Position numbers and translations under genes: made by a program | Assembly (NCBI GenBank): GCA_964388155.1 | Contig: CAYLYH010000003.1 | Location: 37,458-101,457 of the forward strand | From: JACNKV01 sp964388155 | GTDB lineage: Bacteria > Fidelibacterota > Marinisomatia > Marinisomatales > JACNKV01 | Direction of reading: 5' to 3' | DNA: 64,000 nucleotides | In this document: piece after piece, positions 27,295 to 35,887 of the stretch | How positions within the stretch are numbered: the first letter of the stretch is position 1 | How the letters are laid out: every line of letters starts with the position of its first letter | Notes under the pieces: generated by a model | Database searches by the model: none | What the model saw: the letters and a program-made list of their open reading frames with translations, nothing else | Told to the model about the DNA's origin: nothing

Positions 27295-27311
27295 TTGGCA
27301 TATTTATTGCG
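27295..27311 (+). promoter_or_regulatory. Sigma54 (-24/-12) promoter
   Basis: TTGGCATATTTATTGCG fits the consensus YTGGCACGrNNNTTGCW: GG at 27297-27298 and GC at 27309-27310, spaced 12 bases apart as required. Transcription would start near 27322, about 23 bases before the ATG of the Tyr-rich lipoprotein gene. An NtrC-type activator gene lies just upstream. Confidence 0.75.
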
Positions 27312-27344
27312 TCTAACTAAGGTGAAGGAATCACAGGATTTACA

Positions 27345-28376
27345 ATGAATACAAAAACCATATTACAAACCCTCGTTTTTTTCGCAGTGTTTTTAACTCT
27401 ACAGGGGTGCTACACTCAGCTTGCTACACACAATGTCGTTCAGGTTCAAAATCGGCCTGATCCTCGCCCGGTTAAACCAATTGGAGACCTGACTGACACT
27501 GTTGCTGTCGATTACGCTAACGCTGAAATCAACGAATACCATTATCATTTTTATGATCGGGATAATTCCTGCTTCGGCGGCTGCCCTGATTATTACGAAG
27601 CGGATTATTATGTAAACATCAATTTGGGTTACGATTATTACCGGTACAGACCTTATCCGCGCCAGCCCTGGCGCTGGAGCTACAGCCGTTATTATTGGGA
27701 TTATCCATATTATTACGCACATTATTACGATCCCCATTACTACGACTACGGCTGGGGCTACAACGGATACTGGAGTTACCATCCTTACAATTCGTGGCAT
27801 TACGGCGGTTATTATTACGGCGATTCTCCTGACAACGAAAAACGTGACTGGAACCGCCGCGGTGACAACCTGACCGACAGAACAATTCAGCGCCCGACGC
27901 AAACAAATTCCCCTTCCGGGAGTTCATTAAACAACATCATGGCTCCGGTTTCGAGTACGCCTGCCACCCCCGGAAATTCACGAACGGTAATTCGTTCAAA
28001 AGATAAAGATGACAGTAAATCTGACACAGGAAAGAAAAAACGCCACTCCGTTCGCAGATCAAAAAGTACGAAACGCGGGTCAAGCCACGACAGTACCAAA
28101 CCGAAAGAAGTAAAAAAAACCCGCAGTTCAAGCCGGGATGAGCCAAAACCAAGCAACAACTCCCGTACGCGCAACAAGGCCTCTCACAAACGGCATTCCT
28201 CATCGGCGTACAGCAATTTCGAAAAAGCAGTATCGTTTGCTGCCACAGTATCAAAATCGGTAAAAAACTCTTCACACACATCAAAAATCACGAAGACGAA
28301 AAAACGCTCATCCTCCGGCAGCAGTAAAAAGAGTTCCCGGAATCGCTCGGAATCAAAGCGCTCTGTCCGCCGTTAA
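27345..28376 (+). CDS. Tyr-rich, basic-tailed lipoprotein of unknown function
   Basis: 343 residues. Lipobox LQGC with acylated Cys22. Residues about 60-165 are strikingly rich in Tyr, Trp, His, Asp and Gly (YYHYYDP, YYYGDSPD style repeats); residues about 190-343 are almost entirely Lys, Arg, Ser and Thr (KKKRHSVRRSKSTKRGS). No known family is recognised. A lipoprotein with an aromatic sticky region and a polycationic tail could bind LPS, DNA or polysaccharide. It follows the sigma54 promoter and leads into the barrel gene 21 bases downstream. Confidence 0.75.
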   Translation: MNTKTILQTLVFFAVFLTLQGCYTQLATHNVVQVQNRPDPRPVKPIGDLTDTVAVDYANAEINEYHYHFYDRDNSCFGGCPDYYEADYYVNINLGYDYYRYRPYPRQPWRWSYSRYYWDYPYYYAHYYDPHYYDYGWGYNGYWSYHPYNSWHYGGYYYGDSPDNEKRDWNRRGDNLTDRTIQRPTQTNSPSGSSLNNIMAPVSSTPATPGNSRTVIRSKDKDDSKSDTGKKKRHSVRRSKSTKRGSSHDSTKPKEVKKTRSSSRDEPKPSNNSRTRNKASHKRHSSSAYSNFEKAVSFAATVSKSVKNSSHTSKITKTKKRSSSGSSKKSSRNRSESKRSVRR

Positions 28377-28397
28377 TTATCACCTAGAAAGACCGAC

Positions 28398-29768
28398 ATG
28401 AAAACACACAATTTATTATTAAGTACCCTCTTTATCTCAATGTCTTTTATCTCCGCTCAAAACGCCTATGATGCCATTCATCTCTCAGAAAGCGAATTCG
28501 GATTTGGCACAAAAGCCCTGGGGATGGGCGGTGCTTTCACCGGGCTTGCCGACGATTATTCCGCCATCTATTGGAATCCGGCCGGGCTTGGACAGCTCAC
28601 CGACCCCACGCTTTATTCTGAGCTCACCCATTCCAACTTTTCCAATGATGCGCTCTACAACGATGAGCTTACATCCGACACGCGCAACTACACCCACTTT
28701 GGTTCGTTTGGATTTGTCCGCCCGGCAAAGACCACCCGCGGCAGTTTGGTGTTCGCCTTCGGGTACAACCGTATTCAGGATTTTGACAAGCATCTGATGT
28801 TCTCCGGCACAGACAGTCTTTCGAACAATCTTGGGTTTGATATAGCAGTGAACGACAGTGTGTCCGAGTATTATCCTTTTGACATCAACGCATTCCGCTC
28901 TGAAGAAATGGTCACCGAAGGCGGTATCCATGAGTGGACAGCCGGTGGCGCTGTGATGCTCTCTCCTAATTTCACCATCGGATTAAGTGCCGCCCTGCGA
29001 AGCGGATCCGAAGATTATCGTCTTCACTATCAACAAACAGATATTGCCAACGTCTTTAACGAATATCCCGCCGATTATCACGCGTATTCTGTGAAAAACC
29101 TCCTTCAATCTGAATATACCTCATTGGTTTTAAAGATTGGCGGGATGTTCACCCTTGGGGAAAATCTTTCGTTGGGCGGGACAATCACCTTACCTTCTAC
29201 TACTGCCATTGACGAAATTCACTCTACCGATGATGTGCTGACTTTTGATGACGGCTACGAAGACATTACAGAATCCACCGGACAGTTTGAATACCGCGTA
29301 AAAAAACCCTTTGTGTTTGACGGCGGACTTGCCCTCCGTACTCCGTGGGTGACTGTGTCGGGTTCGGCACGGTACCGTGATTGGTCTCAAATTCAATTCA
29401 AAGTTGATCGAAATGACTATGATGATGCGGACTACCGCGAGTTTTTGGATGAAAATGAAACCATCCGTCAAAACTACCAACCAACAGTGGAATATCGGCT
29501 GGGCGGAGAATTGAGTATTATCCCGAAAGTAAAACTGCGCGGCGGATATGTGCTGATTCCGTCTCCGCTGAAACAAGCCATTGACGATGGAAACAAAGAA
29601 TATTTTACCGGCGGGATCAGTCTTTTGCTGGATCGCTATGTCAGTCTGGACGCCACAATTATTACCGGAAAATGGCAGGAGAACTCATCAGATTCTTACA
29701 CACCCGAAGGAACACAGGAAGATATTTCGGTTACAAAATTTATTGTGGGATTTTCTTATAGGTTTTGA
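28398..29768 (+). CDS. PorV/FadL-like outer-membrane barrel
   Basis: 456 residues with a signal peptide (1-20) and the N-terminal hallmark GFGTKALGMGGAFTGLADDY...YWNPAGL of the OmpP1/FadL/PorV group (UPF0164-like). It ends ...FIVGFSYRF with a terminal Phe. In relatives such proteins carry hydrophobic molecules or serve as type-9 secretion shuttles. Probably co-transcribed with the Tyr-rich lipoprotein from the sigma54 promoter. Confidence 0.85.
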   Translation: MKTHNLLLSTLFISMSFISAQNAYDAIHLSESEFGFGTKALGMGGAFTGLADDYSAIYWNPAGLGQLTDPTLYSELTHSNFSNDALYNDELTSDTRNYTHFGSFGFVRPAKTTRGSLVFAFGYNRIQDFDKHLMFSGTDSLSNNLGFDIAVNDSVSEYYPFDINAFRSEEMVTEGGIHEWTAGGAVMLSPNFTIGLSAALRSGSEDYRLHYQQTDIANVFNEYPADYHAYSVKNLLQSEYTSLVLKIGGMFTLGENLSLGGTITLPSTTAIDEIHSTDDVLTFDDGYEDITESTGQFEYRVKKPFVFDGGLALRTPWVTVSGSARYRDWSQIQFKVDRNDYDDADYREFLDENETIRQNYQPTVEYRLGGELSIIPKVKLRGGYVLIPSPLKQAIDDGNKEYFTGGISLLLDRYVSLDATIITGKWQENSSDSYTPEGTQEDISVTKFIVGFSYRF

Positions 29769-29777
29769 TTTTTTTCC

Positions 29778-29799
29778 GCCACAGAGACACAGGGGGGGG
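29778..29799. repeat. CCACAGAGACACAGGGGG repeat
   Basis: GCCACAGAGACACAGGGGGG GG directly after the barrel gene, of the same family as 4004-4024 and 35756-35773. Confidence 0.4.
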
Positions 29800-29807
29800 T
29801 TATTTAG

Positions 29808-29859
29808 CCTTTCAAAGGTTTTTATCCAAAAAGCAGGCGGATAAAACAACCTTTGAATC
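29808..29859. repeat. TTCAAAGG hairpin repeat
   Basis: TTTCAAAGGTTTTTATCC and GGATAAAACAACCTTTGAA pair with one small bulge around AAAAAGCAGGC. A related CTTTCAAAGG hairpin is at 34678-34709. Confidence 0.5.
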
Positions 29860-29880
29860 GTTTTTTGTCCTCGGTGGGGT

Positions 29881-30525
29881 TTACATTGTGTTAAATAATT
29901 GCTCTATTTTTTCTTGAAGTATTATTGGTGTCGCCATTTGATTATGAGAGGGCAATTGAAATGTTGATGGTTTTTTCCAGTTTATTTTCATAAAATGAAT
30001 TCCTTCAATTTGGTTTTTTCCAATTAAACCTTTTCCGTCAAAAACTTCTAATTTTAGATTATAATCCAATCTTGGAAAAGCATAACTCCACTCCATAATC
30101 GTAACCAAATAAAAAATGTCAGCCCTACTTTCTGTGATGCGGGACATCACTTCTTTTTTTCTTAACCTTGGAGAAAACTTAATGGGCACGGCGTGCTTTG
30201 TTTCCTTTTTCAATGCGTTGGTTAGTCCTCTCGACACTGCCTACGCAAGCGGCAAGGGTTCTGAATATACATACACCGGAAATAATAGGTCAATTACTGC
30301 TCCCCATCCACGAGGTTTTCTACCGATAAACTTTTCCGATTTCTTTCCGCTAACTACATAATTTCGTCTATCTTGAACGCCTAATCCAATGCTAAATCCG
30401 ATTTCTGTTTGGATACTTGGATTTATCTTGTCGTAGTGTTGAGGATAGTTGGAAACGGTACCACATCCCTGAAAAAGGACGAGGGAAAGGAGGATAAAAT
30501 TAAAAGGCTTTATCACAGAACACAT
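29881..30525 (-). pseudogene. Lipoprotein gene split by an in-frame TAG
   Basis: Reading leftward from 30525, a lipoprotein start with lipobox LFQGC (Cys21) runs 94 codons to PLPLA, meets TAG at 30243-30241, then continues in the same frame for 119 codons (AVSRGLTNALKK... to EKIEQLFNTM). The downstream half alone starts only at a GTG with no ribosome site. The frame stays open and protein-like on both sides, so a single nonsense change in one 214-codon gene is the simplest reading. Amber is used as an ordinary stop elsewhere (ppdK ends TAG) and RF1 is encoded. The family is not recognised. Confidence 0.7.
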
Positions 30526-30537
30526 CTTAATAGTTTC

Positions 30538-33500
30538 TTAAATCTGTGATATTCCCCATGCAAACATGACGCCGACAAAAGTAAGCATCAGTGGCCAGCT
30601 TGTATTCACAAATTGGCGTGCACTCGGATCTTCGAACACATGCACCTGAAACTCATGCGCTGTTGCAGCACCATGTTCATCGATGGCCATGATGATAATA
30701 TCATTCGGACCGCGCTGATTGTTTCGTGGTTTCCATTTTAATTTACCGGTTCGCTTGTTAAACTTCGCATATTTCGGGAGTCGAATCGGACGATAGGTCA
30801 CCTTATCACTGTTTAGATCCTCGGCGACAATTTTGTAACGATATTCATGTCCGGTAAGTGCTACCGGTTTTGGTTTCGAAATAATTGTCGGATTGATATT
30901 GACAAACACTTTTCCGGTCTGGACATCTTCTGAGTACCCGTCTGACGCTTTCACTTCAAATACTTGATAATCAATCTGGTCAGATTCCGGCGTCCATAGG
31001 ATTTTTCCCTCCCGGCTAATTTGCATATTTCTTGGGGATTTAATGAGCGAATACGTTAATTCTGCGTTCTGATTATTGTCTTCAACTTGAAGTGTATATT
31101 TAAACACATCTCCGACCAGCGCCATCGCGGGCGGGTTGGAAATAATTGTCGGGATCTGGTTGACATACAACTCATAGGTTTGCTCGTCTTTGCTGTATCC
31201 GTCCGATGCCATCACGGTTATTGTGTGAATATCTACCTGATTGGGTGTGGGTGTCCATGAAATCGTTCCTGTCAGCTCATTCACTATCATGCCGTCCGGA
31301 AAGTCCAAAAGTGTATAGCGAGTGAGCGGCTGACGTTCAACGATGACTTTAGGCGGCTTTCCTTTGCTTCCTTTAAACAGCTCCCAGAGGACATCTTTCA
31401 CTTTCACCGTGCGGTCGTCGATCGTTTGTAAAATTACTACCAGCCTATCTTCCTCGTAAAAAAGAGAATGTACATATTTTTTTAAATTTAGACGGGAAAC
31501 GCTTGCGGTATCCGGTGTGTTTGTCCCTGTTAAATATACAGTTTCAGCATATTCCCAATCTCCGATATATCGATCGATATTTTCACGGTAAACATCATCC
31601 GTAATGTTGACTTTATACATGTTCACAGACTCCACATCTTCTACTGTTACCACGCGATTCATCGGGAGAAGCGATCCCTTATTTCGGTCAGATGTTAAAA
31701 GTGAATACGTATATTTATCTCCGGTGGTAGCGGTAAGTGTTGGTAATGAAACAATTTGTATCGGTGCATTTACAAAGAAATCTGATTCAATTATTCGGGT
31801 GGTTTTTCCGTCGCTGACTTCAATCATTAAGTGTGAAAAGTCCGCTTCTCTCCATGAGGGTTCCCACAATAATCTCCCGGAATACGGATCCATCCGCATT
31901 CCCGGCGGAAGTTCAATGGAGGCATAGGTGATTTCATCCAAAACATTGGGATCAAAAATCTCGATCTGAAAACTCCATGTTTCCCCGGCACGAACCAAGA
32001 CCATCGGCGGTGGCGCTGTTACCACAATGGGCGGATGGTTCACAAACAGCTCCACGCGTTGTGTGTCTGCTGCGACGCCGTGCCGGACAATAATGGCGGT
32101 TTTCTGTGTGTCTATCTGCGTTTCTGTTGGTGTCCACGCAACAAGTCCGTCGGTGTTGATGGTCATTCCCTCCGGTGCATCTATCAATTCAAATTCCAGC
32201 GGATAATTTAAGTTTTGATACCACACGTCCATTTGATATTCATACGGTTCACCAACCCATAGCTCTCCGGACGGCTCGGATAAAATCACCACGCCTGCCC
32301 GGGCAAATAATTTAAATTCCTGTGCCGCGCGGTCAAATCCATCCGTTGCCACCAATCGCACAGGATATATATCCACATGAGCACTGTCGGTTTGCCATGT
32401 AAGTGTGTTATTGTCCAATACCATTTCATCGGGAGCAACTTCCATGTCTATCTGAATATTCGCATCAACGTTTCGGTCTTGAATAAGAGGCTCATACGAA
32501 AACAATGTGTTCGCTACAAATTCCGTTCCAGTGGGCTCTGAAATAAATACAGGCGGGTCGTTGACATAAATCCACAGTCGTTCATCGTAACCCTCTAATT
32601 GCGGAATAACTTGGTACGCAAGGGAATCTTCTTCGTTTTGAACAATGGTTTCCCCGATTTTCATTTCGATATGATACGCCAACTGGAAGGCACCCAAGTC
32701 TTTTTCATTCGGGACCCATTGAATCGATTTGGTTTCATAGTGAAAAAACATGCCTTTAGGCGGCGGCTGTAGCCAGCGGAAACTGTAAAATATTTCTGCT
32801 TCATCTTCGGGGATGGTATACGCAAAAGACTTATTCACCGGTAAAACATGTCGTGGAAGCACATTTTCAGGGAGGGGTTGCCCGGTTGTTTTTTCCGGTT
32901 TGGACACTTGCGGGAGCGTGAATTGATCCATGGGAATTTCCGGAAACGTTTCTAATAGCTTTTCCTGTTCAATAACATCACTAATTATGACGTCAGGTTT
33001 TTCAGGCGGAGATATCGGTTTTTTCCCAAGGTCGGTAAGGAATACTGTGTTGGTGGTGCCGTTCCATCCTGCGGCAAGAATAGATCCGGTATAGGTGCCA
33101 AGACGGACCATCGGCAAAATTGAAAATATCTGCATGGTTTCATTACCGCCGTCCAGCGAAAAATATTCTGCCGACGGCTCAATGCCGTTTTTCGTTCCGG
33201 AGAATAAAGAGACCATGTTCATTTCCCCGGAAACAAGAATGATATCTGTATAGCCGTCTTGGTCTACATCGGTGATTTTTAAATCAGAAACAGGACCTCC
33301 CTCTACGGGAATTTCTTCTATAACAACCTTGTCCGGTGTCATGGTTAAGGCAGCGATGTGCCCGGACTGAAAAGACAAAACCACGTCCGTAAATCCATCA
33401 GCATCCCAATCCGTTTTTGTGGTTTTCAGCGGAAGAAATCCATTAATACCGTCGATTTTTAACCGGGTTCCCTTACTTGGGATAAATGTACCTTGAACAT

Positions 33501-34203
33501 TATAAAACGGTTGTGCTTTTAGGAAATTTCCTTCCGGGCTGAAGACAATCAGGTCATCAAAACCATCGTGATCATAATCCACAACATCTACAAAGATAAA
33601 TCCCGAACCAGAGCGGAGAAAGGTGGGGGTTAGCTGTTCAATGATAGAAAGAGTTCCTTCAGCGTCCAGATCAATGATAACAACGCCGCGCGGTGGAATT
33701 CCCAGGGAAGCAACAACCTCTTCATCTCCATCAGCATCAATATCTAAAAGTTCAAAGTTATGACACCGAAGAAATTTTTTATTTCCAGCAAGGTTCAGCG
33801 TAACGTCCGGGATTTCTTCAAATCCGTTGTCAAACCATCGATACACAAAAAAATGCGGCTGGAGAATATCTTCTGACCCAGAACCGGACACATTGACACC
33901 AACAATTAATTCCGGATATGTATCTCCGTCAATATCGCCAATATCAACACCGATAAAACTCCCCAACGCTCCATCCGGAATATTTAAGTCCCATAATAAC
34001 TCCTGCCTCCCGGCATCATCAGTTTCATAATAACGAATAAACGATAAAAAGCGGTTTTCAGAAGGCTGTTCTTCAATTGTAATGTATTCCAAATGTCCAT
34101 CGCTATCTAAATCATACGTCCCCTCAAGATGAAGGATTTTTGCATCCCCGGCAAAAACGAGCGAAAAGAATAAGCTCATCATGAACAATGTGCGTGTTTT
34201 CAT
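30538..34203 (-). CDS. Giant FG-GAP and Ig-like surface protein
   Basis: 1221 residues counted from the Met at 34203, chosen because MKTRTLFMMSLFFSLVFAGDA is a clean signal peptide; an upstream in-frame ATG at 34263 adds 20 non-hydrophobic residues. First about 420 residues: FG-GAP/VCBS repeats (DLDSDGHLE, DIDGDTYPE, DIDADGDEE, DVDQDGYTD). The rest is a string of about eight putative Ig (He_PIG/cadherin-like) domains, each ending in a W(T/V)P..xQ signature such as SWTPTPNQVD, with NQIPTIIS-type starts. A single hydrophobic helix is at the C terminus (LMLTFVGVMFAWGI), so it could be anchored in the inner membrane or cell surface. Role unknown; adhesion or polysaccharide binding is plausible. 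Confidence 0.8.
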   Translation of the reverse strand: MKTRTLFMMSLFFSLVFAGDAKILHLEGTYDLDSDGHLEYITIEEQPSENRFLSFIRYYETDDAGRQELLWDLNIPDGALGSFIGVDIGDIDGDTYPELIVGVNVSGSGSEDILQPHFFVYRWFDNGFEEIPDVTLNLAGNKKFLRCHNFELLDIDADGDEEVVASLGIPPRGVVIIDLDAEGTLSIIEQLTPTFLRSGSGFIFVDVVDYDHDGFDDLIVFSPEGNFLKAQPFYNVQGTFIPSKGTRLKIDGINGFLPLKTTKTDWDADGFTDVVLSFQSGHIAALTMTPDKVVIEEIPVEGGPVSDLKITDVDQDGYTDIILVSGEMNMVSLFSGTKNGIEPSAEYFSLDGGNETMQIFSILPMVRLGTYTGSILAAGWNGTTNTVFLTDLGKKPISPPEKPDVIISDVIEQEKLLETFPEIPMDQFTLPQVSKPEKTTGQPLPENVLPRHVLPVNKSFAYTIPEDEAEIFYSFRWLQPPPKGMFFHYETKSIQWVPNEKDLGAFQLAYHIEMKIGETIVQNEEDSLAYQVIPQLEGYDERLWIYVNDPPVFISEPTGTEFVANTLFSYEPLIQDRNVDANIQIDMEVAPDEMVLDNNTLTWQTDSAHVDIYPVRLVATDGFDRAAQEFKLFARAGVVILSEPSGELWVGEPYEYQMDVWYQNLNYPLEFELIDAPEGMTINTDGLVAWTPTETQIDTQKTAIIVRHGVAADTQRVELFVNHPPIVVTAPPPMVLVRAGETWSFQIEIFDPNVLDEITYASIELPPGMRMDPYSGRLLWEPSWREADFSHLMIEVSDGKTTRIIESDFFVNAPIQIVSLPTLTATTGDKYTYSLLTSDRNKGSLLPMNRVVTVEDVESVNMYKVNITDDVYRENIDRYIGDWEYAETVYLTGTNTPDTASVSRLNLKKYVHSLFYEEDRLVVILQTIDDRTVKVKDVLWELFKGSKGKPPKVIVERQPLTRYTLLDFPDGMIVNELTGTISWTPTPNQVDIHTITVMASDGYSKDEQTYELYVNQIPTIISNPPAMALVGDVFKYTLQVEDNNQNAELTYSLIKSPRNMQISREGKILWTPESDQIDYQVFEVKASDGYSEDVQTGKVFVNINPTIISKPKPVALTGHEYRYKIVAEDLNSDKVTYRPIRLPKYAKFNKRTGKLKWKPRNNQRGPNDIIIMAIDEHGAATAHEFQVHVFEDPSARQFVNTSWPLMLTFVGVMFAWGISQI

Positions 34204-34386
34204 GCCTGGCTTTTGTGGGCGCTGGTTGGTTTTAAGGGCGATTTTTTCGAAGATATCCATCATTACAGCCTTTGAATCTACATAAGACTGTCAGAAAACG
34301 ACACCCAAATTTATTTTGTTTTTTTGTTCATTATAATAATTAGTGCTGTCCTAGACTTAGTATAAAAAGTGTACACGTAGTTAAGT

Positions 34387-34402
34387 GACTTTTTAAAAAG
34401 TC
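34387..34402. repeat. Perfect 16-bp palindrome
   Basis: GACTTTTTAAAAAGTC, upstream of the IS3 transposase remnant. It may be part of the old insertion sequence, where TTTTTAAAAAG-type tracts serve as frameshift windows. Confidence 0.5.
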
Positions 34403-34428
34403 GTGGGTGTATTTTTAGAGCCAAGACG

Positions 34429-34563
34429 ATGACGTTTCAGTTTATAGATCAGCATAAGCACTCACACAGAGTTCAGACCTTGTGCCAAATATTTGGTGTA
34501 ACGACCTCGGGGTATTATCAGTGGAATAACCGTGGTAAGAGTAATAGAGAGATTTTTACTTGA
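34429..34563 (+). pseudogene. IS3-family transposase OrfB remnant
   Basis: 44 codons (MTFQFIDQHKHSHRVQTLCQ, then IFGVTTSGYYQW) match the N terminus of IS3-group OrfB: FIxxHxxxxxVxxLCxxxGVxxSGYYxW. It then runs into TGA after RGKSNREIFT. The remaining 200-plus residues, including the DDE core, are missing, and no intact orfA precedes it. A candidate IS left end (TGTCCTAGACTTAG) is at about 34350. Confidence 0.75.
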
Positions 34564-34669
34564 AAAGATCAAAGACACCTACGGAAAGCCGGTAGCATCA
34601 GGGATGTATTTGTATCAGTTGAAAATGGCGAACTTTGTAAAAACAAAAAAACTTGTGTTGCTGAAGTAA
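34559..34669 (+). pseudogene. Remnant of a secreted protein's C-terminal sorting tail
   Basis: In the +1 frame relative to the IS3 remnant, the sequence codes LEKIKDTYGKPVASGMYLYQ, then LKMANFVKTKKLVLLK and TAA. DxxGxPVASGxYxYxLxxxxFVxTKKxVLLK is the classic FlgD-Ig / type-9-like C-terminal tail of secreted proteins in this phylum. Nothing upstream in frame codes the rest of the protein. The fragment was probably left beside the IS3 remnant by recombination. Confidence 0.65.
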
Positions 34670-34677
34670 TAGGCGCC

Positions 34678-34709
34678 TTTCAAAGGTTTTTTTTACCCTT
34701 TGAAAGGTT
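34678..34709. repeat. CCTTTCAAAGG hairpin
   Basis: CCTTTCAAAGGTTTTTTTTACCCTTTGAAAGG: an 11-base arm CCTTTCAAAGG pairs with CCTTTGAAAGG around a T-rich loop. It could terminate transcription of the remnant and is related to 29808-29859. Confidence 0.55.
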
Positions 34710-34854
34710 GACAAACTCAAGCAAGAGAAGGCGGAGAAATTCGCCATGGTTTTGTTCTTAAAAAAACTCTCCTCCCCTAAATATTTGCCTTTCGACAAAG
34801 CTGTTGATTGTCCTAAATTGTATGGTTCTCTTATTAAAAATGAGCAACCAAACC

Positions 34855-35745
34855 ATGATGAAAAACATTCTACTCTTAGGTTTTCTTTCCGTCAGTCTTT
34901 TCGGGCAAAGCGATTTATACCCCGTTGAAGAGTTCTACGGCGGTGGTATCGGGTACAGCCTGACATCCATAAAACTGGCTTCAATTCCTGCAGCATCTGA
35001 TCTTTCAAAGATGGGGTTGGATACCACAGATTTCAAATCAACATTTACAATCCATGGCGGCGAGGGATTCACCCATATTGCCGGTCGCTGGCGAATTGGC
35101 GGTTATGCCGGGATTGGCGTAGACAGAATCAGCGGCGTACCGGACGTCATGCTCTATCTCAATCGTGATGGGGTTGATGGCTACCAGGCTAATCCTCTGG
35201 GGGGGGTTAGTGCAGATAGCGCTGTCGTATATGATGGAGACTATGCACCCTCCACCAAGGCTAAAATAACGTTCACGCTTGGAGCAGCTACCGTTGAATA
35301 CGTGATGCCGTTATTCCGCGACCTTGAAATTGCAGCCGGTGCATTAATTGGGTTGGGACGAATTAATATCAGCGTTGAGCAATACAACGGAACTGCACGT
35401 TGGGATAGGGCTTTTTCTGATGTGACTTACGGACAGCCAGACTCCAGTGGAACCATGTATTACGAAGTAACAAGCATTGACTCTGCTCAATCTCTTGGAT
35501 TAATGCCAAATAGAATTCCAAGTCGATTTACAAACGTCAGTGGGGCTTTTTTAAATGTACAGCCTTATGTTGCGATTAAATGGCAGCTTCTCGATCGGGT
35601 GGGCTTAAGAGTAAGCGTGGGATATAACAAAGGAACCATTCCCGCGGGTGGTTGGCTTTTGAATGACCGTGAGCCCATCAGCGATTCTCCTAAATATTCC
35701 GCGCAGGGAGTTGCCATTCGTGCCATGCTCTATTTTGGGTTATAA
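34855..35745 (+). CDS. Putative outer-membrane beta-barrel protein
   Basis: 296 residues from the ATGATG at 34855, chosen because MMKNILLLGFLSVSLFGQSD is a signal peptide; a longer frame from 34804 adds 17 residues without function. The mature part alternates polar and hydrophobic residues, has Gly/aromatic strands (GGIGYSLTSIKLA, GGYAGIGVDRISG) and ends ...RAMLYFGL, like barrel proteins. The family is not recognised. It lies between IS debris and the S41 peptidase, with a 142-base gap to the latter. Confidence 0.6.
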   Translation: MMKNILLLGFLSVSLFGQSDLYPVEEFYGGGIGYSLTSIKLASIPAASDLSKMGLDTTDFKSTFTIHGGEGFTHIAGRWRIGGYAGIGVDRISGVPDVMLYLNRDGVDGYQANPLGGVSADSAVVYDGDYAPSTKAKITFTLGAATVEYVMPLFRDLEIAAGALIGLGRINISVEQYNGTARWDRAFSDVTYGQPDSSGTMYYEVTSIDSAQSLGLMPNRIPSRFTNVSGAFLNVQPYVAIKWQLLDRVGLRVSVGYNKGTIPAGGWLLNDREPISDSPKYSAQGVAIRAMLYFGL

Positions 35746-35755
35746 TCTGGTTTTT

Positions 35756-35773
35756 GCCACAAAGCACGCAGGA
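35756..35773. repeat. GCCACAAAGCACGCAGGA repeat
   Basis: Short intergenic phrase of the CCACAAAG/CACGCAG family upstream of the S41 peptidase gene. Confidence 0.35.
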
Positions 35774-35887
35774 CTTTTCTATTAAATAGCGTTACAATTA
35801 ATAATTACGAATGTGCTTATTTACCCTTCCCCGACAAACCGTTAAAACGGATATAAATCTCCGTCGGTTTCTAAAAGGACTCACATT

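Noticed and set aside
26524..27348. ORFs of 183 residues (minus) and 90 residues (plus) around the sigma54 promoter region
   Set aside because: The first overlaps the activator gene in antisense; the second has low-complexity, Cys/Leu-rich sequence over the promoter and its inverted repeats. Neither looks coding.
27399..28284. Several minus-strand ORFs opposite the Tyr-rich lipoprotein gene
   Set aside because: They arise from the biased base composition of the lipoprotein gene; Ile/Val- and Arg/Asn-rich reversals without starts.
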